Assembly (NCBI GenBank): GCA_014804485.1
Contig: JAAUZT010000042.1
Location: 1 to 52,508, forward strand
Length of the DNA stretch: 52,508 bases
Origin: Lachnospiraceae bacterium
Lineage (GTDB): Bacteria; Bacillota; Clostridia; Lachnospirales; Lachnospiraceae
Direction: 5' to 3'
The translations under genes were made by a program, and so were the position numbers. The notes beneath the pieces are model-generated. The model saw nothing but the letters and a program-made list of their open reading frames with translations. It was not told where the DNA came from and ran no database searches. Below, piece after piece: positions 17,697-27,334 of this stretch. Each line of letters begins with the position of its first letter. The first letter of the stretch is position 1.

Positions 17697-20600
17697 TTAT
17701 TTTACTTTGACAGTATATTTGACTGTCGTTGCCTTTTCATTGTCTGCCTGTCCATAGAATGTTATTCTGAACTGCAGGCTATAGGTCTTTCCTTTTATTG
17801 CATCCGGTGTGTTGCATAAGGTGATGACACCGTTAGCGTAATTACAGGTGAATGTATCGCTGTTGTTCATCAGCTCCACGTTCGTGACGACCGGATTCTC
17901 CGCGCCTTTCAGGGTGGCGGATACATTCCGCGTGATTCCCTCATAGGAACCGCTGAAGAAGGTGGCATTCTTAGGTATGACAGTAACCTTGGGTTTGCCC
18001 TGCTTTAATTTAAGATTGATTTCCGGTGTAGTGTAGTGTATCGCAGCACCCTCGGCATTCTCAATAGTGAGATTGAGCTTCACTTTATAATTATATTTCG
18101 TGATCAGCGCTGCATCTGGTTTCGCATGGAGGATCACCTTTTTATCCACACATTCTGCATTGAACAGATGGGCGGCCCTGCCGGAGAGCCGTACACCGGT
18201 GATGTTTCCGTTAATCGATTTCAGTGCAGGTGTTGCTGTCACAAAGGTGCCCTCGCGGTTTAGTACGTCGATGCTTCCTTTCGTGGAAACCTTGATCGCT
18301 TTATCCATGGCTACGTCTACGATCTTGATGGTGAGTGGCGTGCTTACCGTCAGTGTATCGGTTGCTTTTACATTGACCTTGAACTTATAGCTGCCCTTGG
18401 CAACGGCGGTGTTATTCAGCTTCGCAATTACCTGATTTTCGGTTTGGTCAAAGGCAAATACGATGCCGGTGTTGATGATACTGCGTGATTTGGCATCGGC
18501 AGCGCTGACACTTACATGGTCCGGGTCAAATTTCGCTCCGTCTTTCCACATCACCGTGGTGGCAGCCGTATCATATGCCATGGATGCTTCGTTTGTGTTG
18601 AGCTGCAGTGTGGCCTTGCCAAGCTTTACAACAGGTTTTTGCGTGTTTACTTTGATGGTAAACGGAACGGTGACTTCATCCGTCCACGCTGTATGGGTTA
18701 GGATGAGCTTCGCCTTGTATGTTGTGTTTTTACTGATCTGTGCGCTCTGTTTCAGGTAGAGATATCCGTTCTCGGTAATGAGAGAGAAACCGGCATCTTG
18801 TGTTGACTGATCAAGCTCTGCTGTCATTCCTTTGTGCACATATCCCTGCGGATGGTTGACGTGCGGATCGAGTTGTGCGCTGTCAAGTCCGGCAATCGGA
18901 TAGAGAGTTATGGATGTCTTATCAATGATACCCTTAGGCGCTTTCTTTTCTACATTGACCGTAAAGCTTGACGTAACATCTTTATATCCGGTGAAGCGCA
19001 ATTTGAGAGTACCTTTTTTATTACAGTTGGTGGTAAGATCCGAACTCATAGCTTTAAGACGCCAGGAGCCGTTTGGATTCTCTACCGTGAAGTCGCAGCC
19101 GGTCAGTTCCATACTTTCCAGAACTTCATCTGACGTGACCTCTAATATGCTGTTCTCCCAATCCTTGTAGAACAGGTTTACTTTCGAGTTCTGTTTGATC
19201 TTATACTTCGGTGCCTGTTCTACTACTTTAATGGTGAATGTCACATTATTGTAGTCGAACTCTTCTGTATCTGATTTAACTTTGCCCTGCAGGGTAAGCT
19301 TGTAGCTTCCTTTGGCGGTACCATCTGCTGCTGTAATGACATATTTTGCCTGCGATGCATTAGCTTGTGCAGCATCTGCCGGGGCAGGCTCTGCCCCAGT
19401 TAAAGTGAACTTAGCTGCATCGTCTCCCGCAAGAGCGGCGCTCATCACTTGATATCCCTCATTAGGATAGAGGGTAAATGTCGTGCCTGTAGTCTGCCAC
19501 AGATTGATTGTGACGGTGTCCTCGCTGATGTTGGGCTTCACATCGGTAACGTACAGGAAGATGTCTTTCCGTGTCTTCGCCTTATCGTTTGCTGTCAAAG
19601 TAATCTTTGCCATGCCCGCGGCTTTGATTGTAAGCGGTATGCTGTAGCCGCTGCCTTCGGCAGTTACTTTGCCGGTCGTGATTACCTTGGCGTTGTTGTT
19701 CTTCACCGTCAGTTTAGTTGCGCCTGTTACGGTCACATGGACGGTGCCGTTATTGTTATTTACATTGGTGTCCAGTTTGCCGCGATAAGCACCCTGCAAA
19801 GCGTCATCCGCTGTAAAGTTGTCTACGGCAGTTACCTGGATATCTGCTGCTTCTCCGTCTACTACGGTTACTTTGTACTGTGCTTTATATGTCTTGCCGT
19901 CCTTGAAGGTTACCTGTGCCATGACGGTGGTCGTGCCGGGTTCCTGAGCGGTCAGAGTAGTGGTTGTTCCGCTTGCGGAGTTTACTTTGGCAACGGATTC
20001 TTTCGCGCTGCTCCACGTGACTTTCTCAGCATAGGCAGACAGATCAAGCTGTGCGCCGTTCATGTTCCAGATGACGGAAAGTTCGGTATCGGTGCCCTGA
20101 CGCAGCGAATTGCTGTCTGCGCCGATTGCGATGCCTGTTACAGTGCTGAGCGCCACGGAGAGTTCCGTCTCGTAAGGTAATACATTTGAGTCAGCCGGCT
20201 CCTTATATTGCGCTGCAAATGCTTTAGCCTGCATGCCGGCGAACTGTTTCAGGGATACATCCGGATACATCCATTCCCATCCGGCAGGGAGCTCTACATC
20301 ATTAAGGGTAAGCTGTTCGTTAGTCAGCGCGGTCAGTCCTGACGGAATACTTACATCGTCCGCAGCGGTGACCGTCTGTACGGTTATCTTACATTCTGCC
20401 GTCTCCGTGCCGGACTTCGTGGTGACAGCGGCACTGATCTTAGCGGTTCCTTTCGCATGGGCCGTTACTATGGCCGCCAGCGGATCATTTGCTTTCGCAG
20501 CGACGGAAGCAACAGCCGGTTGGTCGGATGTCCATGTAATATTGTCTACTGTGGTGTCGCTGGGAGTGAGGTACAGTTTCAATTGTTGCATATTCGGCAT

Positions 20601-23600
20601 CTGGGCTACGGGCTGTCCCTTTGAATCCAGATATAGTGTACATTCACTTTCATTCAGTGTAACGCCGGTCAGGGTATCCCTGCTTACGGTCACATTACAT
20701 TCCAGAATCGGTCCGTTCTTGACTTCGGCCAGAATCTTAGCACTACCTGCGCCTTCCGGTGTTACGACACCGTCTTTTGTTACTGTTGCTACACTTTCAT
20801 CATTGCTGCTCCATGTGACGGAGGAACTGATATCGTTTGTGCCGTTGCTTACTTTCAGCGTTTCTGCCTGACTGGGTGTCCAAGTGGACAGATTGAAAGA
20901 CAGTTCAGTCTGGCTCAGCGTATAATTGAATACCTGTACGGTACAGGAAGCTGTGTTGCCGTTATGGGTAGTGGCTGTGATCTTAGCTGTACCCACACTC
21001 ACGGCAGTCACGGTTCCGTCTGTGCCTACTGTGGCAACGGCAGTGTTGTCGCTGGTCCATGTGACATTCTTATTGGTCGCATTGTCCGGCTTGACGGTTG
21101 CTGTCAGCTTTTCCGTCTGGTTAAGCTGCATGTTCAGCGTTGTTTTATTCAGGCTGACACCGGTGGCGTTTACCACGGTGCTTGTGCCTCTCACGGCGAG
21201 GTAGCCGATTTCAGAGCGGGAACTTCCGTCTACACTTACAGCCGTGACCCGATAGGCTTCTTTCGGGTCAATATTTTTTAAGTCGGACGCGGTGAAGTAG
21301 TAGTAGTTTCCGTTTGAGGCGGAGGATGCCGTGAATGTATGAATGACATCCGTGTCATATGGCTTCGTGATCGTTACGGTTACGGGATATGCATAGGAGC
21401 CGAAACCGTAGTATGCATTGGTGGCGCTGTCGTCATTAAACCATATGCCGCTGCTGCCGAAGGTTTCCCATTCACCGTATTTTTCGTTGGCATCGTAGGC
21501 TGTCGAATAATAGACGTTTCCATCATTAAGTTTGACTCCGAGACGCCCCGATTTGGTGAGTTTAGCATAATATCCGACATATCCCTCCGGTACGTCTTTT
21601 AAGTATAAATAGAAGTTCGAGCCCGACCATGAGGCGTGATCTGCTTTCCATCCGGAAATGGGGTTGCCCAGTCGGTCGAAGAGTTCCAGTTTATAGCCGC
21701 CATTGTTCCAATGAGCAAGAGCTGTTTTTGCATCCACTTTGCTGTTATGGTCATGGATATAGTTGCCGGCAAGCTGCTCTGAGGAGAATGTGAAACAAAT
21801 ACCTTTTCCGGAACTGTCCGACCATTCATACATCCATTGGCTGTTCATATAGAACTTTTCATCGTCATATACATAGATGTTATGGCTGTACAGATGCTTA
21901 CCGTTCTGGGAATAGCGTATCTGGTAAATGCCTTCAACCAGTCCGTCAGAGTCCTGCCATGTGCCGGTATAGTTGATATATCCGTTGGCGGTTTTGCCGG
22001 TGAGAGCCGTTTTCTCTCCAACGGCAGTGCTGCCTGCACTTGTGTAAATCTGTGCGTCAATTGTCTGGCCGGCCTGCACGTTTTCAGTGGGAATATATAC
22101 GTTTAGTTCCAGTTTCTTTAATAATGCCTTGTGGTAAAGGATCGCGCTGTTATAGGCAGTTTTTGAGCTGGTGGTAGAACCGGAGGAATAGTTATACCAT
22201 TTTACACTGGAATTTGTATGTGTAAATGAGCGCTCATTTCCTTCGGCATCTGTGTAAGTGTATATGAAATAAGCCTCTTTATCCTTGGGCGGTGCATAGC
22301 TTTCTCCCTGATCGTTTTTAAAATCCAGAGACAGCAGGGAGTTCGTTATTCCACCTTGTGCCTTTCCCATTACAACTCGGGAGGAACTGTTGTTGCAGAC
22401 CGATACGGATACCTGGGTACCATCCGCTACGGTGGAGTTTGTCTTGACTTCATACACACCTTTCTTGTAATTGTAGTGCTCAAATGTAATAAAGCCGTTG
22501 TTTTCATAGGGAGCATATAATGTAATACTCTTATTACGGATATTGTCAATGACCGTATATCCCTTATCTGTCTCTATTTTATAGGTGAATGTTTTACTGT
22601 CGAATATGTTCCAGTAATTGTCCTTCTTAAGCTTCTTAAGCTTATAGATAGCTTGCTGGCCGTTATATCCCGAGGTTATACCGCTGATATATTCTGTAAT
22701 GTTCTCACCATTTTCATAAAATACAGGGCGTACTCTGGCAGGATCAATATTTGCACCACTAAGTCTGACATACAGATAATCGCCATAATTGTCGTACTCT
22801 TGATTGCTTGCACTCCATAAGTCATCCACAACGGCAGCGTTATCCACACAGACTGCTTTCTCGAAGGTGACAGATGTTCCGTCTGTGGTAGTGATAACCG
22901 CACTGTAATCTCCGGCAGACAGATATTTGGCAAAATAAACTGTTGCGGAAAGACTTATGGAGCTCCCGTTTGTTAGGTCGCCAATACTGAAGTAGCCGAA
23001 AACATCTTCATAAGGGTTATAGTAACTGTTATTGATATACATATTTGAAGATGAGGCACTGCCTACGGGTGTCCCATTCGGATCAAGAAGAGTTACGCTT
23101 GCAATATTGTCTTTAGTATATGTTGCAGGGAGATTGTCAATATATACGCTTACATTAGTGGCATTGGGACGTATGTACTGTGTTTTTACCACAGAAGTAT
23201 TGGCATCCGCGGCTGCAAAGGTGATCGAAGCTGTCTGTTGCAGCCATTCAGTACCATAGTTGTCCGTCAATGTGATCACGGCGTTACAGGGAGTTCCTGC
23301 AGTGACGGTAATTCCCGTGTCGTTGCCGGCGCTGTCCTTGAGGATATCCTTAATGTAGTATATACCATCATAGGAATTTGTTTCAGTACCGGAAACCGTT
23401 ATGTCGCCTATGGTGAGGGAAAGAGTATATTTTCTTTGGTAATCAGTTTTTAGTCCGGTCACTTTTATCAGGAACGGTCTTGCCTCACCCGACACGTAGT
23501 ATTCCGGTGCAAGTGTGACTTCCTTTTTTGCACGTTGTGTTTGTTTCGTGTTTGCGATCCAGTCAGATTGTCCTGTAAGTAACGATGCAGGAAGTTTTGC

Positions 23601-25718
23601 CTCGGTGATCGTATCCGCGTTAATTTTGTTATCACCAAAGTTAGCAGATGTCAGTCGGCTCATCCCGGACAGATCCGGTAATTCTGTCAAGTCATTGTAC
23701 ATTAGATTAATGCTGGTCAGAGTCGTCAGAGTGTCAAGTCTGCCCACATCTGTTATAGTGTGTCCGGAGAAGCTGATACTTGTCAGGTTCTCTATGTGCT
23801 CGATACCCTGCAGAGAGCTGATATTACCCGAAGCGTTACTTCTGTCATAGTAGATATTGGTCAGTTTCTCCAGTTTGTCACTGGTGATCTGATCAGAGTC
23901 TTCGATACCGATCTGTTTCTTAATATAGCTTCTGAATACCGTATCCGGGAATTCGGTGTCTTCGTAAGTCACAATCTCTTTCGTTGTAAAGATAAGAGGA
24001 TTATCTTCTGTGCCGAGATTCTCGTAAGTTCTTTCCGCCAGTCTGCCGGATGGTTTGATATAGTATTCGTATTCTGTATTCGCAGACAGGTTGGATGCCT
24101 GAAGCGTGCCTGAGGCAGAAGTACTATCTTTGCGGTCAGATACATATCCGGATGTAGACATCCAGGATGTATCCGATTTTTTTCGATAATATAAATAAAA
24201 ATCGATACTGCTGTCTGCATAATAAAAGGGTGATAATTCTACAAGAGCACGCAGGCTGCCTGTCCCGACCTTTGAGGTCAGGTTGATCGTTGCGTCATTG
24301 ATGTCTTTCGGTGTTATCGTAATCTCATCTGAATTAATGAGTTTTTTTTCACCGGCACCGATATATGTGGTCAGTGCTACGTTTGCTTTTCTTGCCCAAT
24401 TCAGATCTACTGTTGCATAGTATTTATTTGGTATGGTGTTATAGTTCTCATCCTGATATTCCCAGGGGCCCATATTGCCGCTCTGCAGACCGGCAGCGTC
24501 TGTGTAGTGCAGTTTCATGTCAAATATGGATTCCTTGTTAGGATTATCTATTGTCCAGACGATTTTAGCTCTTTGGTAGCCGATCTCTTCCACAGAGACG
24601 TCGCGGATAGATATCGAAGACTCTGTGACAGGGCCTTCCGTGGTGAATTGATCCGGAACCGTCAGGAAGTGGTAGCAGTACTGGTAATCGGTATTGTCAT
24701 AGCCGTAATACACCAGACGATAGTAGTATGTTGTGTCCGGTTTAAGTATGCTGTCACCTTTAAAGGTGCCGGATACATCATAAAGGCTTGTACCGTTTTC
24801 ATATCTGTAGTCATAGTCCAAATTTGTAAATTCGCCAATTATAAATGAGGAATCTGACAGTTCGGCCTCTGTGATTCTGGATTTTCCTTTGAAGAAATCA
24901 TCTGCAAGGGAGGAATCTGTTGTATATAGTGCTTTAAAACTATAAGAACTGGAGATACTCTCTCTAGAAATTGCGGAAAAGTCTGCCGAGTAGCTTCCCG
25001 GGGTCATTGTGACATCCGTAAGGTTGTATCCCTGCGGATCTTCCGTCAGATAGTCGCCTTCGCCATATGGAGTTATGGAGGACAGCGTATCATCTTCGCC
25101 GGCACCATTACCGGATACAGTGACATCTTCTTCTATATTGGGCGTGTCATTTTCGATAGGATCATCCTCGATGTCCGTGTCGTCGCCAGTATCGAAATCA
25201 TCATTATTAGATTCGTCACCGTTGTCGGGCGTGGTGCCGGAATCGTCGCCGGTGTTATTGGAACCATCACCGTTGTCGCTGTTGGAATCACTGTCGCTAC
25301 TACCGGTATTGGCATCAGAATTACCGCTGCCATTGTCGTTATTGGCACCGGAATTACTGCCGTCAGAGCTGTTATCTGCGTCATTCCCATCGTTAGTACC
25401 GGTATCGGAATCATTGCTGTCGTCGCTATCTGATTCGTTGCCGGAATCCATGTTGTTGTCGTTACTGTTGCCAGAGTCGGCGTTATTGCCTGCTTCTGCT
25501 CCGGTTTGTTTATTTGTGCCGTCTAATGCATCGGGCGTTTCAGTAGCCCCATTCTCCGACATCGGCGATACCGTCTCATTAGAAGAGGCGATACTCATAA
25601 TATCGCTGCCTGCGTCCGGCGACTTTGCGTACACCGGCATACCTGCAGGCAGGACATTGGAAATGATCAGTACGGCACAGAGGAGTGCGGTACATAATCT
25701 GCGTTTACGTTGTCTCAT
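17697..25718 (-). CDS. Giant secreted multi-domain surface protein (Fn3-like, LRR and Big2 repeats)
   Basis: A 2673-residue protein with a Sec signal peptide (MRQRKRRLCTALLCAV... PVYA). Residues ~60-225 are a low-complexity Asp/Asn/Ser/Gly/Thr stalk. Fn3-like modules follow (about 225-580), then a short leucine-rich repeat block (about 585-700; IENLTSISFSGHTITDVGRL). After beta-rich Ig-like modules come several Big2 domains from about 1515 to 1790 and a further one near 1850-1950 (VTWTSDNTAVATVGTDGTV). About eight more beta-sandwich repeats run to the end, which is ...TVKYTVKVK. No LPxTG, SLH, choline-binding or cell-wall-binding module was recognised, so attachment is unclear. ATG 25718 follows AAAGGAG. 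Such proteins usually act in adhesion or carbohydrate binding. The promoter holds a poly-C tract. Confidence 0.9.
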   Translation of the reverse strand: MRQRKRRLCTALLCAVLIISNVLPAGMPVYAKSPDAGSDIMSIASSNETVSPMSENGATETPDALDGTNKQTGAEAGNNADSGNSNDNNMDSGNESDSDDSNDSDTGTNDGNDADNSSDGSNSGANNDNGSGNSDANTGSSDSDSNSDNGDGSNNTGDDSGTTPDNGDESNNDDFDTGDDTDIEDDPIENDTPNIEEDVTVSGNGAGEDDTLSSITPYGEGDYLTEDPQGYNLTDVTMTPGSYSADFSAISRESISSSYSFKALYTTDSSLADDFFKGKSRITEAELSDSSFIIGEFTNLDYDYRYENGTSLYDVSGTFKGDSILKPDTTYYYRLVYYGYDNTDYQYCYHFLTVPDQFTTEGPVTESSISIRDVSVEEIGYQRAKIVWTIDNPNKESIFDMKLHYTDAAGLQSGNMGPWEYQDENYNTIPNKYYATVDLNWARKANVALTTYIGAGEKKLINSDEITITPKDINDATINLTSKVGTGSLRALVELSPFYYADSSIDFYLYYRKKSDTSWMSTSGYVSDRKDSTSASGTLQASNLSANTEYEYYIKPSGRLAERTYENLGTEDNPLIFTTKEIVTYEDTEFPDTVFRSYIKKQIGIEDSDQITSDKLEKLTNIYYDRSNASGNISSLQGIEHIENLTSISFSGHTITDVGRLDTLTTLTSINLMYNDLTELPDLSGMSRLTSANFGDNKINADTITEAKLPASLLTGQSDWIANTKQTQRAKKEVTLAPEYYVSGEARPFLIKVTGLKTDYQRKYTLSLTIGDITVSGTETNSYDGIYYIKDILKDSAGNDTGITVTAGTPCNAVITLTDNYGTEWLQQTASITFAAADANTSVVKTQYIRPNATNVSVYIDNLPATYTKDNIASVTLLDPNGTPVGSASSSNMYINNSYYNPYEDVFGYFSIGDLTNGSSISLSATVYFAKYLSAGDYSAVITTTDGTSVTFEKAVCVDNAAVVDDLWSASNQEYDNYGDYLYVRLSGANIDPARVRPVFYENGENITEYISGITSGYNGQQAIYKLKKLKKDNYWNIFDSKTFTYKIETDKGYTVIDNIRNKSITLYAPYENNGFITFEHYNYKKGVYEVKTNSTVADGTQVSVSVCNNSSSRVVMGKAQGGITNSLLSLDFKNDQGESYAPPKDKEAYFIYTYTDAEGNERSFTHTNSSVKWYNYSSGSTTSSKTAYNSAILYHKALLKKLELNVYIPTENVQAGQTIDAQIYTSAGSTAVGEKTALTGKTANGYINYTGTWQDSDGLVEGIYQIRYSQNGKHLYSHNIYVYDDEKFYMNSQWMYEWSDSSGKGICFTFSSEQLAGNYIHDHNSKVDAKTALAHWNNGGYKLELFDRLGNPISGWKADHASWSGSNFYLYLKDVPEGYVGYYAKLTKSGRLGVKLNDGNVYYSTAYDANEKYGEWETFGSSGIWFNDDSATNAYYGFGSYAYPVTVTITKPYDTDVIHTFTASSASNGNYYYFTASDLKNIDPKEAYRVTAVSVDGSSRSEIGYLAVRGTSTVVNATGVSLNKTTLNMQLNQTEKLTATVKPDNATNKNVTWTSDNTAVATVGTDGTVTAVSVGTAKITATTHNGNTASCTVQVFNYTLSQTELSFNLSTWTPSQAETLKVSNGTNDISSSVTWSSNDESVATVTKDGVVTPEGAGSAKILAEVKNGPILECNVTVSRDTLTGVTLNESECTLYLDSKGQPVAQMPNMQQLKLYLTPSDTTVDNITWTSDQPAVASVAAKANDPLAAIVTAHAKGTAKISAAVTTKSGTETAECKITVQTVTAADDVSIPSGLTALTNEQLTLNDVELPAGWEWMYPDVSLKQFAGMQAKAFAAQYKEPADSNVLPYETELSVALSTVTGIAIGADSNSLRQGTDTELSVIWNMNGAQLDLSAYAEKVTWSSAKESVAKVNSASGTTTTLTAQEPGTTTVMAQVTFKDGKTYKAQYKVTVVDGEAADIQVTAVDNFTADDALQGAYRGKLDTNVNNNNGTVHVTVTGATKLTVKNNNAKVITTGKVTAEGSGYSIPLTIKAAGMAKITLTANDKAKTRKDIFLYVTDVKPNISEDTVTINLWQTTGTTFTLYPNEGYQVMSAALAGDDAAKFTLTGAEPAPADAAQANASQAKYVITAADGTAKGSYKLTLQGKVKSDTEEFDYNNVTFTIKVVEQAPKYKIKQNSKVNLFYKDWENSILEVTSDEVLESMELTGCDFTVENPNGSWRLKAMSSDLTTNCNKKGTLKLRFTGYKDVTSSFTVNVEKKAPKGIIDKTSITLYPIAGLDSAQLDPHVNHPQGYVHKGMTAELDQSTQDAGFSLITENGYLYLKQSAQISKNTTYKAKLILTHTAWTDEVTVPFTIKVNTQKPVVKLGKATLQLNTNEASMAYDTAATTVMWKDGAKFDPDHVSVSAADAKSRSIINTGIVFAFDQTENQVIAKLNNTAVAKGSYKFKVNVKATDTLTVSTPLTIKIVDVAMDKAIKVSTKGSIDVLNREGTFVTATPALKSINGNITGVRLSGRAAHLFNAECVDKKVILHAKPDAALITKYNYKVKLNLTIENAEGAAIHYTTPEINLKLKQGKPKVTVIPKNATFFSGSYEGITRNVSATLKGAENPVVTNVELMNNSDTFTCNYANGVITLCNTPDAIKGKTYSLQFRITFYGQADNEKATTVKYTVKVK

Positions 25719-25769
25719 AATTTCCTTCTCCTTTACGTGTTTGATAAAAAATGTCTGATAAATCAGCTT

Positions 25770-25798
25770 ATTCTAGCATATTTTCGGGGGGGGGGCAA
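25770..25798 (-). promoter_or_regulatory. Predicted promoter of the giant surface protein with a poly-C spacer
   Basis: Reading the minus strand: TTGCCC (25798-25793), a 17-bp spacer, TAGAAT (25775-25770), about 50 bp before the start codon. A run of ten C (plus-strand G at 25786-25795) provides the last three bases of the -35 and seven of the spacer. Any gain or loss of C alters the spacing but not the hexamers, as in known phase-variable promoters. The -35 is only a 4/6 match, so this is a sequence prediction. Confidence 0.6.
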
Positions 25799-25912
25799 GA
25801 GGGGATGAAGGATTTGTGAAGAAAAAAGCGAGGGGCTGGTGCAGAATAGATATGGTCGGAAAAATATTAACGGAGAAGATAAGTCGATCGTATAAAAACA
25901 GGCAAATTCGGC

Positions 25913-25941
25913 TTGACAGACACACCTATAGAGTGTATGAT
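25913..25941 (+). promoter_or_regulatory. Consensus promoter of Uma2 cassette 2
   Basis: TTGACA (25913-25918), a 17-bp spacer, TATGAT (25936-25941). Hexamers and spacing are identical to those of cassette 1, with a different spacer. It diverges from the surface protein promoter about 115 bp away. Confidence 0.85.
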
Positions 25942-26181
25942 AAATCCAACAAGAGTAATCAATGAACCGTGCATTCGCACATTCAGGCAATTTCTGCCGC
26001 TTACTCAAAATTACAAATCAAATAGCGGCAGAGGTAGCGAATCGGATGTGCCAGTGTTCCTTAGTATCCTGTGTAGTGCTTGGACTGCTGTGCAGTATGG
26101 ATATTGAATCAGACCGTATGACAAGGAGCGGTGCAGACAGCAGTCTACCTTCTGCCGGAACGAAGAAGGAGGACAATATTT
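25942..26181 (+). promoter_or_regulatory. Conserved ~240-nt 5' leader of Uma2 cassette 2
   Basis: Paralogue of the leader at 16554-16794. The GTGC/GCAC and CCGCT/AGCGG hairpins and the final AAGAAGGAGGACAATATTT before the start codon are kept. One base fewer than copy 1 near 26143 shifts the long upstream reading frames relative to each other, which argues against a single long leader protein extending to the Uma2 start. Confidence 0.6.
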
Positions 26182-26859
26182 ATGGAACATGTGGCACTTG
26201 AAAGAGAGGAGTATTTCATGACGATTGAGGGAGGAAAGGCTAAAGCAGCCGAACAGGCGATTCAGGCAGGAGAGTCCGATACTGAAGAGGGCGGGAAAAT
26301 TCGCAAAAGAGAATTATATACGACCGCGGATATCGAAGCGCTTCCGGAGGGTGAGCGAGCGGAGCTGATTGATGGTGAGATGTTTATGATGGCGACACCG
26401 ATGTTGAGACACCAGAAGATACTTATGTGGCTGAGCGCAAAAATTTGGAATTATATAATGGGACATGGTGGATCATGTGAAGTTTTTCCGGCACCGTTTG
26501 CGGTTTATATCAAAGATGATGAGCAAAATTACGTGGAGCCGGATATTTCCGTAATATGCGATCCGAATAAGTTGGATGAGAAAGGATGTCACGGCGCACC
26601 GGACTGGATAATCGAGATCGTATCACCGTCAAGTAAGGATATGGATTATGAGAGAAAACGGACACTGTATGAGGAAGCGGGCGTGAGGGAGTATTGGATT
26701 GTTGACCCTATTCAGAGCACCGTTAGGGTATATAACTTCGGAACTATGACCATGGTGGAACAGCATTCTTTTTCCGATCGGGTGAAAGCGGGAATTTACG
26801 AAGATTTGTTTCTTGATTTCAAGGAGATGGCCATTGATGATCAGGGCAGCACAGACTGA
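26182..26859 (+). CDS. Uma2-family (DUF820) PD-(D/E)xK nuclease-like protein, copy 2
   Basis: A 225-residue paralogue of the protein at 16795. It shares the N-terminal tail (MEHVALEREEYFMTIEGG), the opening YTTADIEALPEGERAELIDG, and the candidate catalytic segments YVEPDISVICD, DWIIEIVSPSSKD and VREYWIVDP. The C-terminal ~15 residues differ completely (FKEMAIDDQGSTD). ATG 26182 follows AAGGAGG by nine bases. It is followed closely by the promoter and FMN riboswitch of ribU but has no clear terminator of its own. Function unknown, as for copy 1. Confidence 0.85.
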   Translation: MEHVALEREEYFMTIEGGKAKAAEQAIQAGESDTEEGGKIRKRELYTTADIEALPEGERAELIDGEMFMMATPMLRHQKILMWLSAKIWNYIMGHGGSCEVFPAPFAVYIKDDEQNYVEPDISVICDPNKLDEKGCHGAPDWIIEIVSPSSKDMDYERKRTLYEEAGVREYWIVDPIQSTVRVYNFGTMTMVEQHSFSDRVKAGIYEDLFLDFKEMAIDDQGSTD

Positions 26860-26884
26860 CAGACTGACCGATTGAAAAATTCCC

Positions 26885-26913
26885 TTGCAATCCCCAATCA
26901 TCTATTGTATACT
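26885..26913 (+). promoter_or_regulatory. Promoter of the FMN riboswitch-ribU transcript
   Basis: TTGCAA (26885-26890), a 17-bp spacer, TATACT (26908-26913). It lies ~93 bp before the riboswitch core. The intervening leader contains small hairpins such as GTGG-GAAA-CCAC and GTGGT/AACCAC. Confidence 0.65.
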
Positions 26914-27005
26914 TTCTGTTGTGGGAAACCACGGATTCTGACATCTGCGGTAAGAATACTGTGCGGTTCAAGTGGTAACCACAGATATTTTAATATCAGA
27001 AAAAG

Positions 27006-27187
27006 TTCTTCGGGGTCGGGTGCAATTCCCTACCGGCGGTATAGTCCGCGACCCGTTACGGCATGGTATATATGTTCTACAGGATATCGATTGAGAGATC
27101 GGAAGACCAGAGATGATGAACATGCTGTTGTGACGGCTGATTTGGTGTGATTCCAAAACCGACAGTAAAGTCTGGATGAGAGAAGAA
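27006..27187 (+). ncRNA. FMN riboswitch (RFN element)
   Basis: The conserved RFN blocks occur in order: TTCTTCGGGG, GGGTGCAATTCCCTACCGGC, GGTATAGTCCGCGACCC, a variable arm, GGCTGATTTGGTGTGATTCC, ACCGACAGTAAAGTC, and the closing GGATGAGAGAAGAA. It binds flavin mononucleotide. Here it precedes a riboflavin transporter gene and is followed by an intrinsic terminator, so high FMN should stop transcription of ribU. Confidence 0.96.
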
Positions 27188-27241
27188 ATGCAGGACGACA
27201 TGCGGCAGAGCCGTGTGACAGACTGTTTGCTTTGTTTTATT

Positions 27242-27271
27242 GCCCCGGGACATATGTTTCGGGGCTTTTTG
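27242..27271 (+). terminator. Riboswitch-controlled terminator
   Basis: GCCCCG (27242-27247) pairs with CGGGGC (27260-27265), followed by TTTTT. It sits between the FMN aptamer and ribU, the usual expression platform. Confidence 0.85.
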
Positions 27272-27334
27272 CGCGAACGAACTTTTTCCGACAAAACTAT
27301 GGATAGAAGCTGAATGCTTCGGAATGGAGGAAAA

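Noticed and set aside
25075-25758. A 227-codon plus-strand frame rich in Ser, Leu and Pro
   Set aside because: It is the complement of the Asp/Asn/Ser-rich stalk of the giant surface protein; low-complexity repeats leave the opposite strand open.
26872-27150. A 92-codon frame before ribU
   Set aside because: It spans the FMN riboswitch, whose conserved blocks explain the sequence.
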